This document shows, piece by piece, positions 26,700 to 37,884 of a stretch of 64,000 nucleotides of DNA. A model generated the notes under the pieces. The model had not been told where the DNA came from. It did no database searches and saw only the letters and a program-made list of their open reading frames with translations. The stretch comes from Formivibrio citricus. Its GTDB lineage: Bacteria > Pseudomonadota > Gammaproteobacteria > Burkholderiales > Chitinibacteraceae. Numbering within the stretch: the stretch's first letter is position 1; every line of letters begins with the position of its first letter. A program made the position numbers and the translations under genes. Location of the stretch: contig NZ_FOVE01000007.1 of NCBI RefSeq assembly GCF_900115065.1, forward strand, positions 1 to 64,000, in the 5' to 3' direction.

Positions 26700-27134
26700 A
26701 TGCATTGCATCCGCAAGTCCATGCTGGCCCCCTACTCCGCCGAACAAATGTTCAACTTGGTTGATCGGGTTGAAGATTACCCCCGTTTTTTGCCATGGTG
26801 TGGTGGTGTAGAAGTACACGAACGCAGCGAAACCGTACTGGATGCCACTTTGCATATCCGTTTTCTCAAGGTGCAGGCGCATTTCCGTACCCGAGACAAC
26901 CGCTTCCCGCACGAGCGCATCGAGATGCGTCTCGCCGACGGACCTTTCAAGCACATGGATGGTTTCTGGCGCTTCATCCCGCTTTCCGAGGATGCCTGCA
27001 AGGTGGAGTTCGAACTCGATTACGCCTTTGCCAGCAGGACTCTCGAAGCCCTGATTGGCCCGGTTTTTGACCGCATAACCAGCGCGTTCGTTGATGCATT
27101 CATCGAAGAGGCCGAGCGCCGCCACGGAGAATAA
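26700..27134 (+). CDS. ratA: RatA/Coq10-family START-domain protein
   Basis: A 144-aa polyketide cyclase/START-like protein: [23 protein letters not shown] at the N-terminus and [23 protein letters not shown] near the C-terminus are diagnostic of RatA/YfjG. The family is linked to ubiquinone binding and, in E. coli, reported to inhibit ribosome association. It pairs with the rnfH-like gene 4 bases downstream, as in E. coli, but the usual divergent neighbour smpB is replaced by dnaB here. Confidence 0.9.
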   Translation: MHCIRKSMLAPYSAEQMFNLVDRVEDYPRFLPWCGGVEVHERSETVLDATLHIRFLKVQAHFRTRDNRFPHERIEMRLADGPFKHMDGFWRFIPLSEDACKVEFELDYAFASRTLEALIGPVFDRITSAFVDAFIEEAERRHGE

Positions 27135-27138
27135 AGAA

Positions 27139-27459
27139 ATGACCGAACAAGCCATTCACGTTGAAGTTGCCTACGCCAAACAGGACCAGCAAAAAACGAT
27201 TGCCGTGAAACTGCCGGCAGGAAGTACGGTGGAAGAAGCGATTCGCAAATCCGGCATTCTCGCCGAATTCCCGGAAATCGATCTGGCCGTGAACAAGATC
27301 GGCATCTACTCCAAGGCATGCAAACTCGATACTGCACTGCGCGATAAGGACCGCGTGGAGATTTATCGCCCCCTGATCGCCGATCCGAAAGAGGTTCGCA
27401 AACAGCGTGCGGCGGAAGGCAAGCCCATGAAAAAAGGCAGCGGCATGCAAGAAGCATGA
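27139..27459 (+). CDS. rnfH: RnfH/RatB-family ubiquitin-like protein
   Basis: A 106-aa beta-grasp protein: [54 protein letters not shown] and [18 protein letters not shown] match RnfH (RatB, UPF0125). Function is not settled. It begins 4 bases after ratA, with AAAGAA as a weak ribosome site. Confidence 0.9.
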   Translation: MTEQAIHVEVAYAKQDQQKTIAVKLPAGSTVEEAIRKSGILAEFPEIDLAVNKIGIYSKACKLDTALRDKDRVEIYRPLIADPKEVRKQRAAEGKPMKKGSGMQEA

Positions 27460-27484
27460 CCGCTGCCCAAGTTGTACGGAAAAA

Positions 27485-27916
27485 TCAGGGGCAGAAACGT
27501 TCGATGGCTTTTTCGGCCTCCGCCAGCTCGGCTTGGCGTTTTTCCGTCCCCATGAATTCGACTTCGCCCTTCTCGTTGACCGACTTGGTCAACTGACCGG
27601 ACTCCAGAAACGTCTTGCGGGCTCGGGCCTGCGCGCAAGCTTGAGGATCTTTCTCGGACGGAGGCTGAGCGGCCGGGGCTGATGCGGGTACCGCGGCGCC
27701 GTTTTTCTTCTCTTCTGCCTGAACCGGTTTGGGGCCGGCAATCGAGGAAACCGTCCCACCCTTCAGTTGTGCCGGAGGCTGCTTGACCTTGGTTCCTGTT
27801 GGTGGCGGCATGTTCGAATAATGCACCTTGCCATCCGCATCGGTCCATTTGTAGACCGCAGCCGCAGCGACTCCGGAAACAGTCAACGCAAACAGAAGAA
27901 CAGCGGTTCTTTTCAT
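27485..27916 (-). CDS. Secreted DUF4124-domain protein
   Basis: A 143-aa periplasmic protein. The signal peptide MKRTAVLLFALTVSGVAAAA is followed by VYKWTDADGKVHYSNMPPPTG, the DUF4124 motif common in proteobacterial envelope proteins, then a Pro/Ala-rich linker and a charged helical tail ending in a Cys. Function unknown. GAGGAG lies 9 bases before the ATG. It converges on rnfH with a 25-base gap. Confidence 0.85.
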   Translation of the reverse strand: MKRTAVLLFALTVSGVAAAAVYKWTDADGKVHYSNMPPPTGTKVKQPPAQLKGGTVSSIAGPKPVQAEEKKNGAAVPASAPAAQPPSEKDPQACAQARARKTFLESGQLTKSVNEKGEVEFMGTEKRQAELAEAEKAIERFCP

Positions 27917-27971
27917 GATGAAACTCTCCTCAAAGATTGCCGTCATTATAGGTTCGATTTGGCCCGGAGCG

Positions 27972-29783
27972 TCATTCTCCGGATAGCCATGCCGCGCGGA
28001 CGTGATTGCACGCCGCTTCGCCATCCTTGATACGCAACCCCCATGTATCCGCCTCGGCGACTTGGGGATGGACATCGAAATACATCAGTTCATCACGCCG
28101 AAAAGCCACGATTTGCCGTCTTTCGCCCGCAGGTTTTCCAGCCAGCAGGGTCTCCAGATTGCTCGCGGTAACACGCAAGCCATCGATGGCCAGCAGAAAA
28201 TCGTTTGCCGACAGGCCGGCCGATTGGGCTGCGCCCCCTGCCAGAACATGCGTCAGCTTGAGCAGGCCGTTGTCCGTGGCCGTTCTGATGCCCAACGAAT
28301 TCGAAGGCTTGGCCGGCGAATCCTGCCAGCCCCCCTTGTCCGACGCTCCCGACGCAACACGCAACTGGCTTTCAATTCCGAATTGCGCCAAGAGTTCAAC
28401 CAACGGCAATTCGTTCGTCGAACGCAAGGCGTTGTCGAAGAAACCGGAAAGATCGAGTCCCGTTACTTCCTGCGCCAGCGACTCCCATTCCCGCTCATCG
28501 ATTCCTTTGCCATGCTCGTCGAAATTCAGGCCAAAACGCTGCCAAAGCGCCCTCATCACATCGTCGAGGCTCTTGCATCCCGCCGTTTGCCGGCGAATCG
28601 TCAGGTCCAGACACAAAGCAGCAAGCGCGCCTTTCACGTAATAGCTGATCTGTGAATTCGGGCTGTTTTCATCCGGGCGGTAATGCTTGATCCAGGCATC
28701 GAGACTTGCATCTTCGAGGGACTGGATCAGCCTGCCGGGCGTGCGCTGCACACTGGTCATGGCCTGAGCAATCTGGTCCAGGTATTCCTGCTCGCTGATC
28801 AGGCCGGCACGCAGCAACATCAGATCGTCGTAATAGGAAGTAATGCCTTCGAAGGCCCAGAGCAGACGCGTATGGGCCTCCTGCTCCAGCACATAGGGCG
28901 CGAATGCCGCCGGCTTGATGCGCTTGACGTTCCAGGCATGGAAATACTCGTGGCTAACCAAGCCCAGGAACTGTCGGTAACCCGGCTTGGTTCCGGTTTC
29001 GTGCGCCAGCGGCAGGTCGTTGCGCGAGCAGATCAGCGCCGTGGATGCACGATGTTCCAGCCCGCCGTAGCCTTCTCTGACCGCCAGCGTCAGAAAGAGG
29101 TAGCGCTCGAACGGTGCCGGTTCGCCGAAGAAGCGGATCTGCGCTTCGCAGATGGCCTTGATGTCTTTTTTCAGCCGCTTCAGGTCGGCATCGTGCCGGC
29201 CCGAAATCACGATTTCATGCGGAACACCGCAAGCCCTGAACTGTACGCGGGCGAAACACCCAATCTCGACGGGGTGATCGATCAAATCGTCGTAATTGCG
29301 CGCCAGGCAGAGCCAGCCGCCCCCGTCCTGCGTCTCGGCATGCGGCAACGAGGTGGCGATTCCCCAGCGGCTAAATTCCTTGCCTGACGGTCGTTCGACA
29401 GTGAGTTCACACGCAGCGTACTCCTGTCCTGCCACGGCAGGAAACACGCCGGTTCCGTTGAAAAATCCCCGAGACTGGTCAAGATAGGCCCCGCGCACCG
29501 ACAGATCATAGGCATAAACCAGCAGCGTCAATTCAAGCGGGGCATGGGTGGGCGCAACTTTCCAGTGCATCTTGCCGCTCTTTTCGATCTTGACGGGCTG
29601 TCCATTCGATATGGCGCTGACGGAAACGACGTGACGGGCAAATTCGCGAATCAGATAACTGCCGGGAATCCAGCTCGGCAACCAGAAAACCTGCCCAGCC
29701 GGATCAGGCTGGCTGACAGAAACAACCACCTTGAAAAGGTGTGCCTGCGGAGAATGTGCAGCAATGCGGTAGTGAATGGTCAT
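27972..29783 (-). CDS. M61-family metallopeptidase with PDZ domain
   Basis: A 603-aa glycyl-aminopeptidase-type protease. The N-terminal beta domain contains FWLPSWIPGSYLIREFARH; the zinc site is HEYFHAWN with downstream Glu in LLWAFEGITSYYDDLML; a PDZ domain (about 500-585) includes AGLSANDFLLAIDGLRV. No signal peptide is evident, so it is probably cytoplasmic. It is monocistronic. Confidence 0.92.
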   Translation of the reverse strand: MTIHYRIAAHSPQAHLFKVVVSVSQPDPAGQVFWLPSWIPGSYLIREFARHVVSVSAISNGQPVKIEKSGKMHWKVAPTHAPLELTLLVYAYDLSVRGAYLDQSRGFFNGTGVFPAVAGQEYAACELTVERPSGKEFSRWGIATSLPHAETQDGGGWLCLARNYDDLIDHPVEIGCFARVQFRACGVPHEIVISGRHDADLKRLKKDIKAICEAQIRFFGEPAPFERYLFLTLAVREGYGGLEHRASTALICSRNDLPLAHETGTKPGYRQFLGLVSHEYFHAWNVKRIKPAAFAPYVLEQEAHTRLLWAFEGITSYYDDLMLLRAGLISEQEYLDQIAQAMTSVQRTPGRLIQSLEDASLDAWIKHYRPDENSPNSQISYYVKGALAALCLDLTIRRQTAGCKSLDDVMRALWQRFGLNFDEHGKGIDEREWESLAQEVTGLDLSGFFDNALRSTNELPLVELLAQFGIESQLRVASGASDKGGWQDSPAKPSNSLGIRTATDNGLLKLTHVLAGGAAQSAGLSANDFLLAIDGLRVTASNLETLLAGKPAGERRQIVAFRRDELMYFDVHPQVAEADTWGLRIKDGEAACNHVRAAWLSGE

Positions 29784-30009
29784 AGAACTTTAGTGTGTGC
29801 ACAATTGATGAATAATTCTGCCACGGCGGGGCCCATCAAGATACTTTCCCTTTAACCAGAAAACATCGGTTAGACGCGACCGAAAGGCAAAGAAGCAAAA
29901 GCCAGTCAAACCTGGCATTCATCTGCGGCATCGAAGAAAAACAAGCGGTCAACTGAGATTTTTAGGTTTAAGATACCTGGTTTGCAATGCAACACAGGCA
30001 AAACAGGCG

Positions 30010-31239
30010 ATGTCGGAAAACGGCCTCCCTCATGCTCGGGATGAACTGACCCAACTGGAGGACCAGTTGCGGCAGTATCTCGCCTGCCCGTCGTTCTGGA
30101 TGCGTTTCCCTGCAGAAATCGAGCAACGTTATGAAGACCTGCGCAGCCCGTACCGTCTGAGACGTTTTCAGCGCGTAGGCTGGATCAGCTTGATACTGTT
30201 TGATTTCTTGGCTTTGGCGGACTGCCATTTCCTGCCAGGCAGTTATCCCGATGCTTGGACAATCCGTTTTCTGGGGGTAACGCCGCTGCTTTGCCTCATC
30301 CTGTTGATTTTGCCCAGACACTGGATGGCTGCTTGGCGAAACTTTGCTGTTTCCGCTGCACTGGTTATCGTCGCAGTCGGTTTGGCCGGCATCGGATATC
30401 TGGCTCCCCCCGAACACCCCCAGCACCTCTATTTCCAGTGGCTGTTGCTCATTCTTGCAACAAACCTGCTGATCCGCCCGCATTTCTGGGTGGCGCTGCC
30501 CACGACACTGGTTCTGTTCGCCATATATGCATTCAGCGTAATCTTCTCGCTGGAACGTGGGATCGCGCCGGCGCTCAACGCGCTCCTGCCTTCTGGCATA
30601 GTGCTTCTGATCTGCCTGACTGCAATGCGGCGCATGGAACAGGACAGCCGGATCACCTACGCCCTGAAAACCCAGCAAAAGATCAACCACCAGCGTCTGG
30701 CAAGCGCCAACCGCAAACTGGCAAAGGAAGCTTCGCGGGATGGCCTGACCGGTATTTACAACAGGCGCATGCTGGATGACAACCTGAACCGTTTCTGGCG
30801 CCACGCCATGCGCCGTCATCGCCCGATTTCGGTGCTGTTTGTGGATGCTGACTATTTCAAGCGTTACAACGATACCTACGGACATGCTGCAGGCGATGAG
30901 TGCCTGCGCTGGCTGGCGGCCCTGCTTGAATCCTTTGCGCACCGCCCTCTGGATTTTGTCGCCCGTTTCGGCGGCGAGGAATTCGTGCTGGTACTGCCCG
31001 ATACGACACCGGAAGACGCCGGCATCATCGCCGAACAGATCCGCGCCCGGGTTCTATCGGCGAACCGCCCTCACTCCACCAGCATGGAAGGCTGCATAAC
31101 GGTCAGCATCGGCGTGGCTGGAGGCACTCCCAGAGAAGGGCAAATTGCCTCGATGCTGCTGGAAGCAGCCGACAAAGCGCTTTATATGGCAAAGAAACAG
31201 GGGCGTAACCGGGTTCGTTACGCGGCCGAACTGGATTGA
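30010..31239 (+). CDS. Membrane-bound diguanylate cyclase (GGDEF)
   Basis: A 409-aa protein that would make c-di-GMP. The N-terminal half has about six hydrophobic helices (residues 60-215) with no recognised sensor signature, then a short coiled coil and a GGDEF domain (about 240-405): DGLTGIYNRRMLDDNL, FVDADYFKRYNDTYGH and the active-site GGEEF. RPLD, five residues before GGEEF, is an RxxD inhibitory site, so product inhibition is likely. The 226-bp gap upstream has no recognised gene. It overlaps the convergent Nudix gene by 22 bases. Confidence 0.93.
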   Translation: MSENGLPHARDELTQLEDQLRQYLACPSFWMRFPAEIEQRYEDLRSPYRLRRFQRVGWISLILFDFLALADCHFLPGSYPDAWTIRFLGVTPLLCLILLILPRHWMAAWRNFAVSAALVIVAVGLAGIGYLAPPEHPQHLYFQWLLLILATNLLIRPHFWVALPTTLVLFAIYAFSVIFSLERGIAPALNALLPSGIVLLICLTAMRRMEQDSRITYALKTQQKINHQRLASANRKLAKEASRDGLTGIYNRRMLDDNLNRFWRHAMRRHRPISVLFVDADYFKRYNDTYGHAAGDECLRWLAALLESFAHRPLDFVARFGGEEFVLVLPDTTPEDAGIIAEQIRARVLSANRPHSTSMEGCITVSIGVAGGTPREGQIASMLLEAADKALYMAKKQGRNRVRYAAELD

Positions 31240-31787
31240 GCGCTACCCTCCCCGCGCTCCTTCAGCCCCAACAAAATCAACGCCCAAGCCGCCTTCAGCG
31301 ACTGAAATGCAAGATCGTCCGGATTGACTTCCTCGGGGGCCAGCCACACCAAACGCTCCACCTCGCTGGCATGGGGGCGCAACTCTTCATCCGCCGTCAA
31401 CAATTCAGCCGTGAAATAAAGATCGCAGGTATGGTAGTACACGGAATCGAAGCCATAGAGGTTGGGAAAAGACGCCAAAAAACTCGGCGCACCGATCTCG
31501 CCCCCGGTTTCTTCTCGCACTTCACGGCGCAATGCATCTTCTACGCGCTCCCCCGGATCGACAAACCCGCCAGGCAAGCCCAGCTTGCCCTTGGCCGGAT
31601 CTGCCGCCCGCACCACGAACAGGTACTTGCCGGCCCGCTTCGCGATGATGCCGGCGGCCGTGGCCACGTTGTGAAAATATCGGAAACCGCATACCGGACA
31701 ACAGAACTCTCGAGCATGCAGGAATTCGCCCCCCTCTACCCCGCAGTGGGGGCAGAAGCGAAACGGCGAAGACTCAAGCTCGCTCAT
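31218..31787 (-). CDS. Nudix hydrolase with N-terminal zinc ribbon
   Basis: A 189-aa Nudix protein. A zinc ribbon (FCPHCG and CCPVCGFRYF) precedes the Nudix box, GFVDPGERVEDALRREVREE followed by TG, which keeps the catalytic REVREE glutamates. NudC-type NADH pyrophosphatases have the same order, but this protein lacks the long NudC N-terminal part, so the substrate is open. The start overlaps the preceding small frame by ATGA. Confidence 0.88.
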   Translation of the reverse strand: MSELESSPFRFCPHCGVEGGEFLHAREFCCPVCGFRYFHNVATAAGIIAKRAGKYLFVVRAADPAKGKLGLPGGFVDPGERVEDALRREVREETGGEIGAPSFLASFPNLYGFDSVYYHTCDLYFTAELLTADEELRPHASEVERLVWLAPEEVNPDDLAFQSLKAAWALILLGLKERGEGSAQSSSAA

Positions 31788-32011
31788 GAGCAGGAATTTC
31801 CGGAAGGTTCGCCCGTCTTTCGCATGGGCACATGAAGACGGCATTCCGGAATGGCGCCGATGAAATCGGCCCGGTGGTAACAATTATCCAGATTGGAACA
31901 GAAGCGAAACACATATTCGTCCGGCTTGCCGTCCACTATCTTGGCTTCACTCAAGACAATGCGGCTGTTCACAACGGAACAACGTGTGGCAAATTCGGCG
32001 GGCAAAGTCAC
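31784..32011 (-). CDS. Small hypothetical protein upstream of the Nudix gene
   Basis: A 75-aa frame (GTG start at 32011) with CSVVNSRIVLSEAKIVDGKP, DEYVFRFCSNLDNCYHRADF and IGAIPECRLH. Four cysteines and a His make metal binding possible. It ends in an ATGA overlap with the Nudix start, which argues for translation, but there is no visible ribosome site and the start is uncertain. Not recognised. The remaining 286 bp up to 32297 are AT-rich and hold no gene; the promoter of the kinase-like gene probably lies there. Confidence 0.45.
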   Translation of the reverse strand: MTLPAEFATRCSVVNSRIVLSEAKIVDGKPDEYVFRFCSNLDNCYHRADFIGAIPECRLHVPMRKTGEPSGNSCS

Positions 32012-32297
32012 GGGTTTGATGGCACGACTCCAGAAAATGGTTTGCGAAGCGGAATTCTAACAGCCTCGACCTGACGTTGCCGAAAATCGCACGATCTACG
32101 GTCTCACCTGCCGCACCATTCACAGGCAAACGATTTTTCTTGCCCGCAACACAGGCAACGCTCTAATTTTTCTGACTCATTTAAATGTCAAAATTACTCA
32201 AAAACAAAAAAATTGTCAGAAAAAAATCATTCATACACAAATTGTTGATATGATTCTTGGTTACTCCTCGGATAGACACACACCGACTGAATAAACA

Positions 32298-33674
32298 ATG
32301 ACGCAGCTACTCATCAAGCGCAGCCCGGTTTTCGCATTAATCGCAGTGTTGTTTGCCGCCGTTCTTGTATTCGCCGCAGAACTGTATCTTTCAATCCAGA
32401 AAGAAAAACAATCGCCCCCGGGCCATGAAACGGCTACCGTGGCTTGGCAGTACAGCCAGTTGATCGCCGAATTTCATCGATTCAACCATCAACTGGATCG
32501 GGCAGTCCTTCTCCAGGCCAAACAGGAAGAGATCAATACGCTGCAGATGCGCCGCTCACTGCTGCTTGAACGCCTGAACGCAGCCATATCAGCCGGTACG
32601 GACAACAACAACAGCCAACTCACCCGCGATTCAAGTCCCTTTGTGGAAATCGAAGCACTCGGCAAAGACTCCGCCTTTCTTGCCAGGAGTGGCACGGAAA
32701 AATACAGCGTTGCCGATCTGCTTGTTCTGCGCAACAAGGTCGATCTCCTGCAGGAAAAAATGACAGCGCTTACCATCGCTGCGACCCGCCTGTCTGGAGA
32801 AGCTGCTGCGCAAAGCAGAATGCTGGCAAACCAGGTGGAAAACTCGATCCTGATTCTTTGCGGACTGCTGATTTTGCTGGGAATCATTGTCATGGTTGCG
32901 TTGTTCCATGCGTCCTGGAACCAGTCGCATGCGGAAAAAAATTATCGTCAGCATCTCAAGCAAACGGAAAAAACCCTGAGCGGACACTCGGTCATTTCCA
33001 TGCGGCAGGCCCATCTTCTGGAGGAAGCACAAGAACGCATCCGCCAGCCATTGAACAGTCTTAAAGATTTGCTGGCCCAGTCCCCGAACGAAAAAGCATT
33101 GTCGATGCTTGGACGGCTTCACGCGGTCATCGACGACACGCTTGATTTTGCGCTGCTCAACCTTGGGCGCCTCAGGGTCAGAAACAACGACACCGACTTG
33201 CAAAGCCTGCTTGATGACGTCATCAGGCAAGCACGGGAATTTGCCAACGAAAAAAATGTGGTTCTGCTGTTTGATTCCCCGGAATCGCTGCCAGGATCGT
33301 GCGAAACCGATGGAGAGAAGGTGCGGAAAATCCTCTCTCGACTGACTCATCACGTGATAGACCGCTCGATCAGCAAACGGGTCAACATCCATGCTTACAG
33401 CACAGGCGGTTATGGCGGGAGATTGTTCGTGGATATTGCAGACTCCGGGCTTGGGGTAAACAACGCCGATTTGCAGCAAGGGCTTCGTCGTAACAAGCCT
33501 GCCGACGCGAATCAGCCCCCTGAAGACATTGCCCTGCCACTGGCAAAGGGACTGGCTCGCCTCATCGGCGGCAACGTCACTGCGATCAACAAGCCAGGCG
33601 AAGGGAGTATTTTCACGGTGGACATCCCTGTCCATCGCAAGCCCGAACTACCGGGAAACAAGCAAGCCGGCTAG
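32298..33674 (+). CDS. Degenerate membrane histidine-kinase-like protein
   Basis: A 458-aa protein built like a sensor kinase: helices at about 11-30 and 183-204, a helical periplasmic domain between them, a DHp-like helix and an ATPase-like C-terminal domain. Several catalytic elements are missing. The DHp motif reads AQERIRQPLNSLKDLL, with Glu246 where the phospho-His should be. The N-box (RKILSRLTHHVID) lacks its Asn, and the G2 region (DIALPLAKGLARLIGG) has lost the glycines; only the G1-like DSGLG remains. A pseudokinase or scaffold role is inferred. No response regulator is adjacent. Confidence 0.75.
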   Translation: MTQLLIKRSPVFALIAVLFAAVLVFAAELYLSIQKEKQSPPGHETATVAWQYSQLIAEFHRFNHQLDRAVLLQAKQEEINTLQMRRSLLLERLNAAISAGTDNNNSQLTRDSSPFVEIEALGKDSAFLARSGTEKYSVADLLVLRNKVDLLQEKMTALTIAATRLSGEAAAQSRMLANQVENSILILCGLLILLGIIVMVALFHASWNQSHAEKNYRQHLKQTEKTLSGHSVISMRQAHLLEEAQERIRQPLNSLKDLLAQSPNEKALSMLGRLHAVIDDTLDFALLNLGRLRVRNNDTDLQSLLDDVIRQAREFANEKNVVLLFDSPESLPGSCETDGEKVRKILSRLTHHVIDRSISKRVNIHAYSTGGYGGRLFVDIADSGLGVNNADLQQGLRRNKPADANQPPEDIALPLAKGLARLIGGNVTAINKPGEGSIFTVDIPVHRKPELPGNKQAG

Positions 33675-33700
33675 GCTTTCGGAACGGATCAGTCTGGTCC

Positions 33701-35977
<2,277 letters not shown>

Positions 35978-35979
35978 TC

Positions 35980-36327
35980 ATGCGTTTGCTTGCTGTCTTT
36001 CTCGCCGTGCTGATTGCCGCCCTGCAATGGCCCCTCTGGGTGGGCAAGGGCGGCTGGCTGCGCGTCTGGCAGCTTGATCAGCAGGTAGCCGAACGCAAGG
36101 CCCAGAATCTCAGACTGCAGGAACGCAACGATGCGCTCGACGCTGAAGTGCGCGACCTCAAGACAGGAACGGATGCCATTGAAGAACGTGCCCGCAACGA
36201 ATTGGGCATGATCAAGCAGGAAGAGGTGTTTTTCCAGATTCTCGACAAGCGCAGGCCCTCCGTTGCTTCATCTTCTCCGGCAAGTCCACCAGCCGCAGCC
36301 AGCACTTCGGCCAAGACAAAACCATAA
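35980..36327 (+). CDS. ftsB: Cell division protein FtsB
   Basis: A 115-aa bitopic divisome protein that links FtsQ and FtsL. The N-terminal helix (about 4-22), followed by a coiled coil with [20 protein letters not shown] and [19 protein letters not shown], is the family pattern; QEEVFFQIL follows. The Ser/Ala/Pro-rich tail is variable. The usual eno neighbour is not here; the gene is divergent from ligA. Confidence 0.92.
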   Translation: MRLLAVFLAVLIAALQWPLWVGKGGWLRVWQLDQQVAERKAQNLRLQERNDALDAEVRDLKTGTDAIEERARNELGMIKQEEVFFQILDKRRPSVASSSPASPPAAASTSAKTKP

Positions 36328-36377
36328 CACTTGCCCAAAAAAACGCATCTTCGCTGTAACTGTTATCCTCACCTATC

Positions 36378-36400
36378 GTGGTTTATAGTGGTTTCATAAC
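36378..36400 (+). promoter_or_regulatory. Direct repeat GTGGTTT, 10-bp period, before the MocR gene
   Basis: GTGGTTT at 36378-36384 and 36388-36394 are one helical turn apart (ATCGTGGTTTATAGTGGTTT), 19 bases before the start codon. MocR/GntR aminotransferase regulators such as PdxR are known to bind tandem direct repeats containing AGTGG, so this is a candidate autoregulatory site. Confidence 0.45.
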
Positions 36401-36412
36401 CTGCGAGCGACT

Positions 36413-37873
36413 ATGACCGACCTTGCCTCTCCCATCACCGACTCCAGTCGGAAGACCTGTACGCTTTACTACCAGTTGGCTGAAGAGCTGGCGCAAGCCA
36501 TTTCCTCCGGCGTGCTGCAAACCGGCGAAAAGCTGCCCTCCATCCGCAAACTGTCTTCGCAACGCCAGGTCAGCCTGACCACGGTGATGGAAGCTTATCG
36601 CGAGCTGGAAGACCGGGGTTACATCGAGGCGCGCCCGCAATCCGGCTTCTATGTCCGCGCCCAGCGCGGCTTTGCCATGCCGGAGCTGACCCAGCCACCG
36701 CAAAAACCCTCCGAAGTGGTCATCGACCCGCTGCTGCAGCCTGCAGAACTCGCACGCCTGCACGACATCAAGGTCGACTTTGGCTTGGCCATTCTCTCGC
36801 CCAAGCTCTATCCCAACGCGCAATTGCAGCGCATCCTGGCGCAAGTCACGCGCCACGAGCCGGAGCTGATTTCCGACTATGGCAAGCCGCAGGGCGATCT
36901 GGAACTGCGCCGCCAGATCGCACGGCGTTCGTTGGCATGGGGTGGGCATGTCGATGCCGAGGAAGTGCTGATCACGCATGGCGGCATGGAAGCGCTCAAT
37001 CTCTGCCTGCGCGCCGTGACCCAGCCCGGCGACATCGTGGCGCTCGAATCGCCGGCGTATTTCGGTTTGCTGCAGATTCTGGAAAGCTTCCGCCTCAAGG
37101 CGCTGGAAATCCCGACGCATCCGCAAACCGGCATTTCCATCGAAGCGTTAGAGCTCGCCACCCGCAGCGGCGACGTCAAGGCTTGCGTATTGCTGCCCAA
37201 TTTCTCCAACCCGCTCGGCAGCCTGATGCCTGACGACAACAAGCGTCGTCTGGTTGAACTGCTGGCCGAACGCAATATCCCGCTGATCGAGGACGATATC
37301 TACGGCGAATTCTGCTACCACGGCGACCGTCCGCGTCCGGCCAAGGCCTTCGACCGCAACGGCAACGTAATGCAGATCGGCTCCTTCACCAAGGTCGTGG
37401 CACCGAGTTTCCGCGTGGGCTGGGTCACGACCGGGCGCTTTCAGAGCAAGCTCGAAGACCTCAAGTTCATCAACACCTATTCAACCTCCCCGCCGCTGCA
37501 GCGCGCCATTGCCAAATTTCTGGAAAGCGGCGGCTACGACCACCACTTGCGCCGACTGCGCAAGGCTTGCGCCGATCAGGTCACCAGCGCGGTTTCAGCC
37601 ATCCAGCGCTTTTTCCCGTCGGACAGCCGCCTGCATGTACCGCAAGGCGGCTATGTACTCTGGGTGGAACTCAACACGGCCGTGGATACACTGCAATTAT
37701 TGCAACGCGCGCTGGCCGATGGCATCAGCTTTACGCCGGGACCGCTGTTCTCGCCGAGCCACAGCTACCGCAACTGCCTGCGCATCTGCTGCGTGGAACC
37801 GTGGACCATGCGCCACGAACGCGCGATCCAGCGTTTGGGGCAACTGGCTTCGGAAATGATTTACGGTTGCTGA
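36413..37873 (+). CDS. MocR/PdxR-type GntR regulator with aminotransferase domain
   Basis: A 486-aa fusion. An N-terminal GntR winged helix (about 18-85: LYYQLAEELAQAISSGVLQT, LPSIRKLSSQRQVSLTTVME, AYRELEDRGYIEARPQSGFY) is joined to a fold type I PLP domain (about 125-475) with ITHGGMEALNLCLRAV, PNFSNPLGSLMP, EDDIYGEF and the PLP lysine in GSFTKVVAPSFRVGW. PLP or an amino-PLP adduct would act as effector. Its target is unknown; the convergent phzF-like gene is a candidate. Confidence 0.92.
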   Translation: MTDLASPITDSSRKTCTLYYQLAEELAQAISSGVLQTGEKLPSIRKLSSQRQVSLTTVMEAYRELEDRGYIEARPQSGFYVRAQRGFAMPELTQPPQKPSEVVIDPLLQPAELARLHDIKVDFGLAILSPKLYPNAQLQRILAQVTRHEPELISDYGKPQGDLELRRQIARRSLAWGGHVDAEEVLITHGGMEALNLCLRAVTQPGDIVALESPAYFGLLQILESFRLKALEIPTHPQTGISIEALELATRSGDVKACVLLPNFSNPLGSLMPDDNKRRLVELLAERNIPLIEDDIYGEFCYHGDRPRPAKAFDRNGNVMQIGSFTKVVAPSFRVGWVTTGRFQSKLEDLKFINTYSTSPPLQRAIAKFLESGGYDHHLRRLRKACADQVTSAVSAIQRFFPSDSRLHVPQGGYVLWVELNTAVDTLQLLQRALADGISFTPGPLFSPSHSYRNCLRICCVEPWTMRHERAIQRLGQLASEMIYGC

Positions 37874-37884
37874 ACGCAACGAGG

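Noticed and set aside
25291-26811. 506-aa open frame on the plus strand
   Set aside because: It is antisense to dnaB and has no recognisable motif.
29784-30009. Possible c-di-GMP (GEMM) riboswitch before the diguanylate cyclase
   Set aside because: Fragments such as GACCGAAAGGCAAAG look similar, but the conserved ACGCAAAGCC core and the paired tetraloop arrangement are absent.
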